Assembly (NCBI GenBank): GCA_958510825.1
Contig: OY294050.1
Coordinates: forward strand, 11,075,340 to 11,139,339
DNA length: 64,000 nucleotides
DNA from: Brachypterus glaber
Taxonomy: Eukaryota; Arthropoda; Insecta; Coleoptera; Kateretidae
Direction: 5' to 3'
Shown here piece by piece: positions 10,793-22,159 of this stretch; positions within the stretch are counted from its first letter, which is position 1; the number at the start of each line of letters is the position of its first letter. The notes below the pieces were generated by a model. It was not told the DNA's origin and made no database searches. It was given only the letters and a program-made list of their open reading frames with translations. The translations under genes and the position numbers were made by a program.

Positions 10793-12834
10793 TCATTTTT
10801 CACCACCAAATAATTTAATTTCCTTGTTTATTTTTTTAGGTTTGTCAATCATTATAGCCATAGTTAATTGGATGGTTTCATTATTTTCACGAGTTTGAGT
10901 AACTTCTACATGTTTAGAAATTTTTTTAGTTATAAAATGCAAAGCTCTTAAAAATTGTTTAATTTTTTTCTGTTTTTCTTTAATTTCTTGTTCTGTTTTA
11001 GTTTTTTCAACTGTTTTATCAACTTTTAGAACTTTATCAAGTTTTTTATTTATAGTTACTTTTTCTTCAGGTTTATTGTCATTGGCCTAAAATAAAAAGT
11101 CAATACAGAATTTAGAATAGCATCGAATCAAAATACTTAAGTAGAGATACATGTAATGGCAGACTAAAATCTCCACTTTTATTTCCCTACTCCATATTAT
11201 GGAGTCCATAATATCCATAATTTCCCTACTCACTTCACCTTACGTTGCAATAAACCTACTCTTCAAAAACCTTACTCTGCAGTTGCAGCATGCATTTTGA
11301 AAAGAGCGGGCATTCTTTACACTCAACAGTGTACTGCATTTCATTTATTTGTTGTGAAATGTAATCTTTTAGTATTATTTTATTAACAAAAATTTATTTT
11401 AAAGAGAAACTAAGACTGTTAAATTTTGATTTGAAAACATTGGATATATAAATATAATTTTTGTGAATTTTAAAAATACCTTTTTATATATTAGTGCTTA
11501 CATAGACTACACAACAGAGTTAATATTCAGTTTACTTTTTACAAATATGTCCTTCTTGCTTGGGGTAGAATTAACTACTGATTAGCTCGTGAAAAAAAAA
11601 GAACTATCTTCTACCATGCAAGAGGGTCTTATCTGTTTTACAAATAATTTGCTTTAAAAATTCTGAGGTGTTTGGAAAATATATATATATATATTTACTC
11701 AAGGAATATATATTGTTACTCAAGGAATATATATTGTTACTCAAGGAATATATATTTTTACTCAAATCCAAAAAAAAATATATGCATAAAAAGTTTAGGG
11801 AAAATTTGTTCGTCTACCAGACGGCGTCTAGGCACGCCTCTAGATAGATTCATAAAAATAAATTAACATAAACTGATTGCTCTTATTATTACTAGTATAC
11901 ATGCAAAACCTCGTCGCTCTATCTTAAAGGATACCAGAGTTATTAATTAGAAACCTTATTTTTAGTACAATTTTAAAGGGTCGTAACTCTCTTAAGTTTC
12001 TTTTCGGGGCCTATGTTATTATGCTGGTTTTTCATTTTTTGTGATGTAGAATCATCCCCTTGTATATTTATTAGCAATTTAGGTTATGTATTTATATGTT
12101 TTCACTATCTGATTTTATTTTGCATAAAATAAAACGTAAATTTTAGAAACATAACCTAGATAAACTCAGAAATTTACAATGGGTCGTTTACAACCCTCCG
12201 AGTTAATATAGGTTAAATTAAATTAAATTAAATAGTTTTATAAAATAATTTGCCTTTTATACTCTAAGGTGTTTGGAATAATATTCCTTGAAACTTCTTT
12301 AGCAGGCCACTCATGTTGGGCAACATGCTTGTCAACAAAACTCACGGAGCTCACACATCAGGAAACATGTTGGGCAACAGTTGACAAAACGCACCTAAAC
12401 GAGTGGGTTAATATGAAAGTGCTGTCAAAGCAAGAAAAAGTGACAATTGCAATAGGCTTGACAACAGCCACAGAAAATAAGAGAAAGAAAAGAAGATTAT
12501 GGGTAAAAGAATGGCTTTTCGGTCTTGCCCTATAAGCCTGCAACATAGCAGCATGTTGACGAACCAACACACACATTTGGCTACTTGTTGACGGCAACTC
12601 CGTCAGCCAACATGTTGCGCAACATGCTCCCTAGTAAGTGGCCTGCTTTAAATTTGAAATTCATTAAAAGAATATGATGTCCCCCCAGACAAAGCAAAAT
12701 ATCAAAATTCTAGAAAACAGGTCAACTTGATAGCCATATTTGTAGATCATAAATTTAAGAATAAAAAATTAAATTTAAAAAATACTTACGGAGACATATA
12801 TTACAAAAAGAAAAACCAGCAATAATTTAAACAT
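10793..12834 (-). CDS. Small lysine-rich secreted protein, two exons, function unknown
   Basis: Exon 1 (12834-12790) reads ATG through TCC and encodes MFKLLLVFLFVIYVS, a textbook signal peptide: one Lys, then a hydrophobic core. It stops exactly at a strong donor, GTAAGT. Exon 2 (11086-10793) follows a TTTTATTTTAG acceptor in the same phase (0) and stays open for 97 codons to a TGA at 10795-10793. It begins ANDNKPEEKVTINKKL, so cleavage after VS or VSA is likely, and it ends KEIKLFGGEK. The mature part has 23 lysines, no cysteine, and Lys/Glu-rich, helix-prone stretches such as KQFLRALHFITKKI. The 112-residue precursor has no internal stop. The 1.7-kb intron holds a MITE (12301-12646) and a tandem repeat. 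A TATA-like box lies about 45 bp upstream of the ATG. I do not recognise the family. Salivary, venom, cuticle and antimicrobial roles are all possible, and none is shown. Confidence 0.7.
11650..12075. mobile_element. Truncated member of the AAGTTTGGGGCAAAAA MITE family
   Basis: It shares in order: GTCTAGGCACGCCTCTAGAT, ATACATGCAAAACCTCGTCG, ACCAGAGTTATTAATT, and a GTAGAATCATCCCCTTGTAT end. These blocks recur at 31555-31925 and 60440-60797. It lies within the intron of the secreted-protein gene. Confidence 0.65.
11696..11765 (+). repeat. 21-bp tandem repeat, 3.3 copies
   Basis: Unit TACTCAAGGAATATATATTG plus T at 11696, 11717 and 11738, then a partial copy. The same sequence occurs once, not tandemly, in the related elements near 31612 and 60450, so the array is a local expansion inside this MITE copy. 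It is preceded by (AT)n. Confidence 0.85.
12301..12646. mobile_element. MITE with 11-bp terminal inverted repeats and internal palindromes
   Basis: Ends AGCAGGCCACT (12301-12311) and AGTGGCCTGCT (12636-12646) are exact inverses. Just inside each end is a CATGTTGgsCAACATG palindrome, with another related block near 12363. Target duplication is unclear. The overlapping open frames on both strands inside it are not genes. It sits in the intron of the secreted-protein gene. Confidence 0.8.
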
Positions 12835-12849
12835 GTTGAAATAAAAATT

Positions 12850-12883
12850 ATTCTAGACAGTACTATTTCAAAAAATATATATC
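12850..12883 (-). promoter_or_regulatory. Putative TATA box and start region of the secreted-protein gene
   Basis: On the minus strand GATATATAT at 12883-12875 lies 25-30 bp upstream of a GTACTGTCTAG stretch (12862-12852), which could hold the transcription start. The 5' UTR would then be under 30 bases, which is usual for small insect secretory genes. The region is AT-rich, so the box could be chance. Confidence 0.35.
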
Positions 12884-12947
12884 AAACTAGATTTTGTATA
12901 GCTATATGTACTCTCGCCAAAAAGGGTGCTTATCATAGGTTTAGAGT

Positions 12948-13099
12948 TATATGTGGAGGTGAATTTCAAAACGCAGTTTTTGACTTTGTGACATAGCAGC
13001 TTGTCAATTACTTGACAATCAAATTATATTGTTTACTAAGTGACAAGCTGCTATGTCACAAAGTCAAAAACTGCGTTTTGAAATTCACCTCCCCATATA
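12948..13099. mobile_element. Hairpin MITE with perfect 51-bp arms
   Basis: 12956-13006 and 13041-13091 are exact inverse copies of 51 bp, beginning GAGGTGAATTTCAAAACGCA. The match continues outward with one mismatch. The 34-bp loop is AT-rich. Perfect arms imply a recent origin or recent gene conversion. It lies about 70 bp upstream of the putative promoter of the secreted-protein gene. Confidence 0.9.
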
Positions 13100-13107
13100 T
13101 AGTGGTA

Positions 13108-14010
13108 GAGGAAAGTCGCCTAATTTCGGATACCATTTACAATGTATTCAATATTTAATACTCGGTATTACTTTTTGATATTTTTTTTATATAACCAGAT
13201 ACAACTTATTATAGCGAACCATGATTTATTATAAAAGCAATTTTATTACAGTTTATTTTTTCCAAAAAACACGGTTAAAAAAAATCAGCGCATTTTTGTG
13301 CATTTGAAAAAGGGCTCCTAATTTCGAACATATCCGAAAAAATTTTTTCAAGAGTAGATCTGGATCCCATTGATTATGTTTTTTGTTATTCCTTCACATT
13401 TAAGACGTAATTTAATCATTAAGCGATTTTCTACGAAATACTATAGGAACTATAATTTTAGATTCCCAATTTCGAATATCTTAGTATCTTAGGTAATTTT
13501 CGTTTTTTCAAAATTGTTTATCTTAGTTTGTTGTATCATTATAAAAATAATAATTAATGGTTGGTTATCCTGAATAATAATTACCTTGCGGATATCCAAA
13601 ATTGGGAATCAAATGCACAAAAATGGTCTATCCGAAATTAGGCAACTTTCTGCTTTTTAGATTAGAAATTTGTAGAATGTTTACGTTTTCAAATTGCTTA
13701 ATTATGAATAGTGGATCAACTTAACTAACATCATAACTTACCCAAGACAGAATCACGAACTTTTATAACGATTATTTATAAAATAAACAAGCATAATAAT
13801 GCAACTGAGCACAAAACTGCCATTTGCAATATAAACGATTTGTGCTGCCATTTAAAGGGGAGAAGCTCTACCGTTATCATATTACAGGACGGATTTAGTT
13901 TGACTTTTGGCTTCACAAAAAAGTAGGTTTCTGTTTACCTTTGCAGACAGTATCTTAAATACACTACTATCCGAAATTTGGAAACCATCCGAAATTAGGC
14001 GCATTTCCTC
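13108..14010. mobile_element. Non-autonomous TIR element, 903 bp, TA target duplication
   Basis: It starts GAGGAAAGTCGCCTAATTTC and ends with the inverse of GAGGAAATGCGCCTAATTTC, flanked by TA (13106-13107 and 14011-14012). A shorter 477-bp relative lies at 33529-34005 with the same ends and shared interior (for example AGTAGGTTTCTGTTTACCT). The TA duplication suggests Tc1/mariner-type mobilisation. No transposase. Confidence 0.85.
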
Positions 14011-14091
14011 TACTTTTAGTAGAAATAGCTTTTGGTTTAAATTAGTCAGTCATGATAAAAATCAACAAATAGTTTTTATTTTTATTTACTT

Positions 14092-14226
14092 ATCCCTGCT
14101 GAAAATGACGGGTCTGGACGGGTATATATGGTGCATAAACCGGACTTGAGCGGATGAAATTCACCCGCTCAAGTCCGGTCTATGCAATATTTATACCCGC
14201 GCAGACCCGTCATTTTCAATAGGGAT
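14092..14226. mobile_element. Hairpin MITE with 62-bp arms
   Basis: 14092-14153 and 14165-14226 are inverted copies with a few mismatches, starting ATCCCTGCTGAAAATGACGG. The loop is 11 bp. A single arm of the same family is present at 41886-41958. Confidence 0.85.
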
Positions 14227-14692
14227 GGCATTAATGCCGGGGAGACCCACCGAAGTGGCCACAATTTAGGGTGTAGAGTAACGTGCATTAGAAATGCCAC
14301 GGACCTAAACCATTTTATGAAACTTTGGCCGGTTAAGCAAAGTTAAATAAGTTAAGAATCCACAGTCTATAAAAATATATATACTGCACGTTTGTCGGTT
14401 AATAGCCGAAAATATATATACATATTAGAAAGGTATCTATCTGTCGTTAAAATCAAATGAACAGGACACAGTGAATGCAAATTTAAAATTCATATCTTAA
14501 GCCGTTCAAAAGTTAAAGGGGCGGCTGAATTTTGACACCCTCTGTATCTTGTCGGCTATAGGCCCTTTTCTGGCGGGGGTTCACATATTTGTATGGTATA
14601 TATAATTTTATTGTTCGGTATTAAAAAAATATTTTAGTGTGTTAAATAACTTTACAAGCATTATAAATCGATTCACACGAATTTTTATGCAT
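14227..14692. other. Stretch without a gene
   Basis: Contains one short block, CTTTTCTGGCGGGGGTTCAC near 14561, shared with 26483. Otherwise nothing recognised. Confidence 0.45.
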
Positions 14693-14923
14693 TAAGGGAA
14701 CGTTCAAGTATTAAGTAACGCAAATTGTATCAAAATTCGTACACTTCATACCCCGTTTCTTGCGGTATTAAAGGATGTAGAGATTTTATATTTTAGCTAC
14801 CCCCCTGTTTGGGGGGGTAGCCAAAACATAAAATCTCTACAACCTTTAATACCGCGAGAAACGGGTTATGAAGTGTATGAATTTTGCTACAATTTGCGTT
14901 ACGTAATACTTGAACGTTCCCTA
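14693..14923. mobile_element. Hairpin MITE with 113-bp arms and a 5-base loop
   Basis: Left arm 14693-14805, loop TGTTT, right arm 14811-14923. It starts TTAAGGGAACGTTCAAGTAT and the arms end at a CCCCCC/GGGGGGG tip. The arms match with few mismatches. ACGTAA-type ends are common among insect MITEs. The closely spaced arms would readily extrude as a cruciform. Confidence 0.9.
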
Positions 14924-15036
14924 ACCTGTTCAGGTTAATTTTAAAATACCGCAATTTTTTTGCAACTTATACCAAGTACCAAAAAAATAGTTAAATTAAA
15001 TAAGGAAAGATCCTATTTGGTATTGATACAAACTTA

Positions 15037-15601
15037 TTCCTCCAAAATTCTCAGTCGCTGACGACTGCGACCGGGTAGCCGCGACCGATTCGTTGAGACA
15101 TCTCCAATGCATTTAAAATGTCCCTATTTTCCTAACTGCTGTCGTCGTTACTACTACCTACCGGTCGCCGTTCATTTTTCGACGGTCGCTTGGCCGCTCC
15201 GGGAGCAGACGCACGACTATTTCGTCATGAGTTTGACGGTGAAACAGTTGGTTTTACGCTGTGACAAGTATCTATCACCTTTTTACTCAATTAGAATTGC
15301 TTGAAATCCCTCCACCTCTTTGAGCCGAAACATCTCATCAACTTTTACCCTTTTTTCTTCATGATGTAATGTTAATAAAAGGAGATTCTCCTCTTCCGCT
15401 TGATAATTCAGAAACATTAAAAGAACAGACTTTTTAGAGATTTTTATACTGATTAAAAGGCTAAACTCGCAAATAAAAAACAGCTGTTTATAAAATGGCC
15501 AGCTAACAGAACTAGCGAAACCGAGGAAAACAGGTATGGTCGTGACGACCTGGTCGCGACTACCCGGTCTCAGTCGTCAGCGACTGCGACTTTTGGAGGA
15601 A
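15037..15601. mobile_element. TIR element, about 565 bp, with GC-rich ends
   Basis: The ends TTCCTCCAAAATTCTCAGTC and the inverse of TTTCCTCCAAAAGTCGCAGT match over about 50 bp, including GACGACTGCGACCGGGTAG-like blocks. The interior has no transposase. The short open frame at 15107-15304 inside it is not considered a gene. Confidence 0.8.
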
Positions 15602-16502
15602 ACCGAAGCTTTATACATTTCATATAATTATTTCCATTGTCATTATATAGAGTATGAGGTTAACCGCTGAAAAATATAAACCATTATGATATTTATGCAA
15701 AATAAATTACAAACTGAAATGCTAAAATTGCAAATCGTATTTTATTTGATAAACATTAAATATAATAAAATCTATTTAATAAAATTTCCGCTAAATATGA
15801 AATACGCAACTCTAAACTTCCATCCATTTTCTTTTTATTAAATTACTTACATTCAGCTTTAGTTTCATAAGAAATATAAACAATTTCAATAATCAAAAAA
15901 TACACACCACCCCCGCCCAACCAACTCTCGAAAATTTTGGACTTTTTTTTGTTGAGTTGAGCAAAAGTTCTCTCAATCTTTAGTTGGGAAATTTTTGTTT
16001 CTGCGTCCAAAAAAAAAATAGCGGTATCACTAAAAGTCTCCCCCCAATCATTCTCGAGTTGAGAAAATCTACTGTCTAGTTGGTAAAATGAGTGGCTTTT
16101 GGACTTTAACACCCAATTTCCGAAATTTGCCACTCATTTTACCAACTGGAGAGACGCTGAGAATTATTCGGCATAGGTATGTAATAAAGAAACTCACCAA
16201 AAATAAAAAATAATTTAAAGTTCCTGTTGTCCGACCCTGTTATTGTAATGAAAGTATCAACTCTGAATATTACCGAATAGTTTATTTTTATGCGAACCTT
16301 ACGTTTACGATATGTTTGCAAGTCTATAAACAAAAAGCTATTCGAAAGAGATAACGTCATGTTTAAACCATATGCTTATATAAACATGAGAAAATGTAAA
16401 TTATATCCATCAAATCAAGTAGTTCATGATACTGGACCATATTCAGCATTTCATATTTTCTGCTGAGAAGGCTAAAAGATATAAGAGGCTAACTTGTAGT
16501 CC
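15602..16502. other. Stretch without a gene; one 19-bp hairpin
   Basis: The only clear structure is a hairpin with arms AGTTGGTAAAATGAGTGGC (16078-16096) and its exact inverse (16129-16147). A small inverted element around 15900-16150 may be a decayed MITE. Confidence 0.45.
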
Positions 16503-16866
16503 AATAATATTATATTATGCACCTAGTATGCGAACTAAGTCTTTATTGTTCGAGACTGATGTTTTTTTTTGCTGGGACAGAGTCGAGGAAAAAAATCAGT
16601 CGAGAACACTTAAGTCAGTTCGCATACGTGGTGCATATAATATTTTTTCTACTGCCTAAAGCTAGTAACTTCAAATATTACTTTAAATATTTTGACATAG
16701 CTGTCAGTTTGACATATAAGTTGAAAAAAGTTAGTAGTTGTCTTAAATTTTATCGTTATTGACCGTCGTCAATAAACAATGCTTAACAACAGTCAATAAT
16801 AAATGAGTTCTCTGATTTTATTGGTTGCCAAGGTAAACAAGCCTTGACAACGATAGATAATATGTA
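16503..16866 (+). mobile_element. Composite MITE: terminal hairpin plus body; inverted copy near the right edge
   Basis: A hairpin at 16503-16650 has arms with TGCACCTAGTATGCGAACT and the related inverse AGTTCGCATACGTGGTGCA. The attached body (16651-16866) contains TTTTGACATAGCTGTCAGTT and GGTTGCCAAGGTAAACAAGC. The whole unit recurs in reverse orientation at 63318-63692. The end of the hairpin alone recurs at 37000-37030. Confidence 0.75.
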
Positions 16867-16879
16867 AGCTAGCACTTAT

Positions 16880-16975
16880 TAATAATAGTATACATGCAAA
16901 AGCTCGTTGCTCTAGCTTAAAGGGTACCTCTTAAATTTTGCCGTCGGTTAGTGATCACCCTGTACAGGAGTCCCC
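16880..16975. mobile_element. End fragment of the AAGTTTGGGGCAAAAA MITE family
   Basis: Contains ATACATGCAAAAGCTCGTTG, AGCTTAAAGGGTACC and the terminal TGATCACCCTGTA block, with the middle deleted compared with 31555-31925. Confidence 0.6.
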
Positions 16976-18597
16976 TAAAAATCTTTTTTTACGGACCACA
17001 CGGGTCCACCCTAAGAAGCATGTTACATAAAAATGCAGATCTTTATTGTAGAATATACTGCTATTGGTGGAGTTATTCCATTTTGTTTTTGCGCCCATTA
17101 TGTCATAAAGTGCATAATGGTGGTGGTTTGCATAGTTTGAATCTATGCATATAGTCAATATTTAATCTGGTTGATGGAGATAAGACCATCTTGCATTTTA
17201 ATAGTGGAAATTATTTGACCTTAACGAATATTTACTATTCGCAAATTGACTCGTAAAGTAACGCAGTATCAAGATTAAGTGGTTTTCTGAATAATTGAAC
17301 TACTTGCAGTTCGGTGGATATAGCAAGTGTATCAGAACTAGATGAAAATAGTAGGTATATTGTTTTACTAAGAGGAAAATTGATGCTTTTATAACTAGTC
17401 TAATAATAATAATATGTAGAAACTACAAACGAGTAAAAAAGGCAATTTTCCTCTAAGTAAAACATACTAGTTTTTATTCAACTAAAATATACTATTTACT
17501 TTAAATATATGGCAATACCTAATACTTTTATGTATAAAATTAAAAATTACCTTATAAAATACTGTAATATCACATTACGAATAATGTAAATCAATATACT
17601 CTTTTTACAGTATATACTAAGCCTAAATGTTTATAACAAATTAAAAAAAATTACATATAGATTCTAAAATAATAAATCATGTATTATTTTTATTTTTTTT
17701 ATTTTCCATACGTCAGCACAAAAATTGGATAAGATCAAACTTTGAGAAGGGTCTACCTATACTTTCAATCCTAAAATAAACCTGACAAGTACCTAAATAG
17801 CACCAATGATCTAAGAATATTCTCTAATTATTCAGTTGGAAACGTTCTTAGAATAATTGTTTAGTTGGGAAATCCACTGACGAGATGGGAATATCATGAA
17901 GTTAATGACCCTTTTTTCAATAAATCTTTCTATGACATAGTATTTAAAATTAAAATTTTATACAGTAAAAATACTGGACAAAATGATAAAAATGATAATT
18001 TTTACTTTTATTTTAAATTAAATCTGTAAATATTTTGGAAACAAATATCATTAATATAGGTGCAGAAAGTACTTTCAAATCATAATTTTTTTAAATAAAG
18101 CTCTTTGGGGTCTTTTGCTGTGGGAGACTAAACTTGAGTAGTTAGATATTTTTGTTTTTTTTTAACATTATTTTTTTTTACTTTTATACTGTTTAAATTT
18201 CTATTGTCACTGTTGACTACATTACCCATTATATATTTATAGTGTAAAAATATTGTTATAGAGTATAAAAATTTGTATTGAGACTCGTTGAAAATTAATT
18301 TTATATTTAAAAAAATCTATCTTACTATAGTTTAGAAGTTTATAATAAATAAAACAAATAAAAATGAAATTTTTTTTTCTTTTTATGATAAACGTCTGCA
18401 AAAAAAATATGGACCATCAGTAAAAAACAAACTTTTGAGGAGAAGTGCCCAAAGGGGCAAAAAGGGATAAAAATTATATTTTTGTATCGATAAGTCGCCT
18501 ACTGTAACTATAACTATGGGTATAGTTAAGTTACAGTCATGGTTAACTATGTTATGAAAAGAAATTTCAAATAATTCTCTACAAAAAATGTCATAAC
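16976..18597. other. Long AT-rich stretch without a gene
   Basis: Only a 21-bp hairpin stands out: GTTTTACTAAGAGGAAAATTG near 17363-17383 and its near-inverse at 17441-17461. Open frames are short and low in complexity. Confidence 0.45.
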
Positions 18598-18826
18598 GCC
18601 TTGCAAATTTCAAAACCTGCTATCTCAAAAAATCAAATTTCGGTTCCTTGTACTATCAACTCTCTTACACTAATTCCAGTTTATTACTCAAATATAATGT
18701 AACTTATGAACTAATTGGAACAGTTAAATGAAGTTTGTATATGTTATCATCCATCATGTAGGTACAGAGTTCAAGGAACCGTAAACTGATTGTTTTGAGA
18801 TACAAGGTTTCAAAATTTGCAAGCCT
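18598..18826. mobile_element. Hairpin-ended MITE (copy 1 of a family with a second copy at 48318)
   Basis: The ends TTGCAAATTTCAAAACCTGC and the inverse of TTGCAAATTTTGAAACCTTG match over about 50 bp, and both include an AATCAAATTTCGGTTCCTT-like block. The middle contains an internal inverted pair around CAGTTTATTACTCAAATATA. Confidence 0.75.
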
Positions 18827-19470
18827 TTTTAAGTTGCGACTAGAACTCAAAGATTTGGCCACGAAACCGGAACCATCAGAGCACGAATTTACTTGCACTT
18901 GATCATTTTCTTTAAGCCAAAAAATGGGTTATCGACCAATCTATTTAAAAAGGTCGTATCTTACTTTTTCTTGATTTTAAATTTTTTTGACAGTAGGTAC
19001 TTGCTAGGTTTACTTTAGGGACTGCAGTGGATATACCTACAAGAAAAATCAGACCTATCGGTCACGTTACAGACAAGGCTTTATTGAGAATGACATGAAG
19101 CAGTTTCCAATAATAAACTTATAGGAACAAAGGGTATTAGAAGTATAATTAATTTAGAAAATTCTGGAGTTATATTCCAGTCTATTTTTTTTTCAACTAT
19201 CATAATATCGGTTTCAACCAATAAAAAACAAGCCATTACCATAACGATGGGATATTTTCCTCTCGAATATATACCAGAAAATGGAATATATACCAGTTTT
19301 CTAGTTCTTTGATATAAAAAGCTTGATAATGTTATATTAAATAAAGTATCAACTAAAATGCAAAATTAAGGCAATTTTTATGTCATATTAGCTCATTTTT
19401 ACTCAATATTAATAAAATTTAATGAATTTATTGTATCAAAATAAATTAACATCAAATTAATTATTATTAC
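18827..19470. other. Stretch without a gene
   Basis: AT-rich; nothing recognised. Confidence 0.45.
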
Positions 19471-19858
19471 ACACAGGTTTACAAAAAAAAAAGTCAGGAC
19501 TATTTGACTGGACCATGGTATTCCTAGTTATTTTGGCGCCCTAAGTCAGATCCCGGGGTCAGTTTTGCCCCATCACGTCAGGAAAACGAGATTTTAAGGT
19601 CATTTGAGGTCAAAATGGTGATTTTTTGGGAGCGGCCCCGGGACAACATCTCAACGTTCAGAAAGTATTCAAGACCTACACAGTTACCCGTGAAGTTAAC
19701 AGGTCGCTTGAGATGTTGTCCCGGGGCTGACCTTGAAATCTCGTTTTCCTGACGTGATGGGGCAAAACTGACCCCGGGATCTAATTCAGGGCGCCAAAAT
19801 ACCTAGGAATACCATGGTCTGGTCAAATAGTCCTGACTTTTTTTTTGTAAACCTGTGT
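19471..19858. mobile_element. Fold-back element of 388 bp with unusually GC-rich arms
   Basis: Arms start ACACAGGTTTACAAAAAAAA and end with the inverse. They match over about 150 bp, with blocks such as ACCATGGTATTCCTAG, GATCCCGGGGTCAGTTTTGC and CCCGGGACAACATCTCAA. The left arm carries about 35 extra bases (TTTGAGGTCAAAATGGTG region). No ORF. Confidence 0.85.
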
Positions 19859-20440
19859 TATTCATTCAAATTACCTTTAAAAATTTAAATTGTTAAAAAA
19901 ATTGTTTCAATAAATAGTCCTGCAAATACACCTCCAGATTCGGTGTATTACATATAAATATGTATTAAGTATATCCACATTATGGTATTAAAAAAAAACG
20001 TGTATTTAAATACTCGATTCTGCATGAATGCATAAATACATGTAAGTTAAAATAATACATACATCTTTATCAAAACACTAAACATTTAATTTCAGTTTTT
20101 TATATTTAAAATGAGATTTATTTAAGTGCTTTTAAGCCTATATTTAAAAATACATCTCACGCTCACAAATTTTTAAAAATAAGTTGTTTTTTATCTCAAA
20201 AATATTCATAGAAAATTATTAAAAAAAAAACATCTTTATTGGCTTGAAAAAAAAAACGATTTAAAACAGTCAATAGCAGAAGCTGTTTTCTAGGTGATTT
20301 TATTATACTAGATGGGTATGCTCTTCGTTTTATTGACCGCTACCAACCAGATAAAAAAATATCCTACGTTGGTTAACCAGTTTAGAGGATCAAGTTTTAG
20401 AGAATCAGGTTTGATAGTACTAAGTACGTGATAAAATTAT
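19859..20440. other. Stretch without a gene
   Basis: AT-rich with A- and T-runs; nothing recognised. Confidence 0.45.
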
Positions 20441-20749
20441 GTTAATCATTTTATGTCTTACTGCGCCTCAAGGCGAATGGTGTTCTTACAATTCCTACGC
20501 TTGCGCCTCACAATATTTTTTTTTTACCAACAAACAAGTACGTTAATTATAGACAAAAGTTTAAATGCCTTTACTGTATCTATTCTTTCCTCAGACTTGA
20601 AATGGCGTTCTAATCTAAGAAAGGCTTGGTCAGATTTGCTTCGCGTACCGCATTAGTCTTCCTTCTTTTTTCTACTATAGTGTTGTATTTTGTATATATA
20701 TTTTTGTTTCTATTTTGTTAATATGGTGTATTTTATGCTGGAATAAAGA

Positions 20750-20787
<38 letters not shown>
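20441..20787 (+). mobile_element. Probable 3' end of a non-LTR retrotransposon with a (TTA)n tail
   Basis: A short open frame ends at 20656 (KWRSNLRKAWSDLLRVPH). It is followed by a T-rich 3' UTR, an AATAAAG at 20742-20748 and about twelve TTA units at 20751-20787. The layout resembles an insect LINE end, but the protein piece is too short to prove it. The microsatellite itself is certain. Confidence 0.4.
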
Positions 20788-20791
<4 letters not shown>

Positions 20792-21751
20792 TTAAATAAT
20801 AATATATATGCATAAATTAACCGTAGTTGGGAGCTTATAATCAAACTGGAAATGAGCCAAAACGTTTATATCTTCAGTGAGGAGAAACGTTTTTTACACT
20901 GAAGAGAGTTGTAAGTGAATGCCCCAACCAAAAAAGTTACAACTACATATTAATTGGGCGGTGTTATGTAATAACCGTCTAACCCACATTGTGAGGTGAC
21001 AGTAAATAGTTGAGCTTTTTCCCTAATAACTTTTAAACTTTTTGACTAAAAAATTTAAAATTAAGCATTTGGTAGAAAAAATATTGTACATAACTCGTTG
21101 GAAAGTGTATTTCTTACACTCGTGGGATTTCCTCACTCGCCTGACGGCTTGTTCGTAAACCTTCCCATTCGCGTGAAATATGTCACTTTCCACACTAGTT
21201 ATGTAATATACTATAGTGTATCTTTTTTTTACTATTGTGCCACTTACGACACTTAGATAATTAGGAGATTAACTCATTTCGCATTGTAGGTTTACTAATT
21301 GCTTAGACCCATTATCTCTATATAATATATAATTACCTAAACATCATACACAATCTTGCTGAATCAACTCTCTATTCGTAGGAAAACGCCTAAATTTTGA
21401 TATTATAATTACTCGTCTACGCTGAGTTAATTCAACTTGGCAATCAGCTTGATTGAGTCGAAAGATAATTTATTGCCTAATTTGCATAGTAAAAATAGAT
21501 ACAGATATACCATTTTATTTAATAGAGGCGTATTATTTTTCAACCTATAGGGTGGCAAGATTTGTTAAAAAATAAATAATAATAATTTTTTTCTTCAAGC
21601 GTACTAAAATGTTTATATTTTATAACTGGACACACTAGTTAGAAGTGATCTATTTTTTACAGTAAAAAAATGATTCATTGTTGTACGCCGTAAAAAAATA
21701 GTTAGTTAGCAAAACCACCACTGGCGGCAGCACTCTTGACTTTGAAGACCT
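20788..21751. other. Stretch without a gene; one MITE remnant
   Basis: Near 21090-21200 an inverted pair ATAACTCGTTGGAAAGTG / CACTTTCCACACTAGTTAT frames a GC-richer core (CTCGCCTGACGGCTTGTTCG), probably an old MITE. Nothing else recognised. Confidence 0.5.
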
Positions 21752-21903
21752 GAAACGAAATCTGATCTCAACATTGCTCCAACAGGTCACAATTGTTTTC
21801 TACACTTAAAAAAGGGTGCGAAAATTCCTTAAATTCAGATGTTTTTATGGGTAGAAAAAAAATTGGGATCTGATGGAGCAATTCTGAGATCAGATTCGGT
21901 TTT
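21752..21903. repeat. Inverted repeat with about 29-bp arms
   Basis: GAAACGAAATCTGATCTCAA at 21752 and the inverse ending at 21903 (TGAGATCAGATTCGGTTTTT) pair, including TTGCTCC/GGAGCAA. A (TTA)n-like run follows at about 21978-22003. Confidence 0.7.
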
Positions 21904-22159
21904 TGCGACTCCAAAAATATAAAAATTCATTGTTTTGTCTCTAGATATAATTTTTTTGTGTGGCTGTGTAATATATAATATATTATTATTATTATTATTA
22001 TTACAATTGGGATCCGATTGTTGAGTCACAGAACACAGATCGGAGTTCTGTCATCTGTCTGCTGTCAAAAATCAATTTTAAAACCAGATCGCGTACGGTA
22101 TTAAAAACTATGAATATTTAAAAAAAAATTCTTACTGACGTCACATATTTGACGCTAAA

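Noticed and set aside
12269..12597. Overlapping frames on both strands (79-88 codons)
   Set aside because: They coincide with a MITE with 11-bp terminal repeats and internal palindromes; the mirrored open frames follow from the palindromic sequence.
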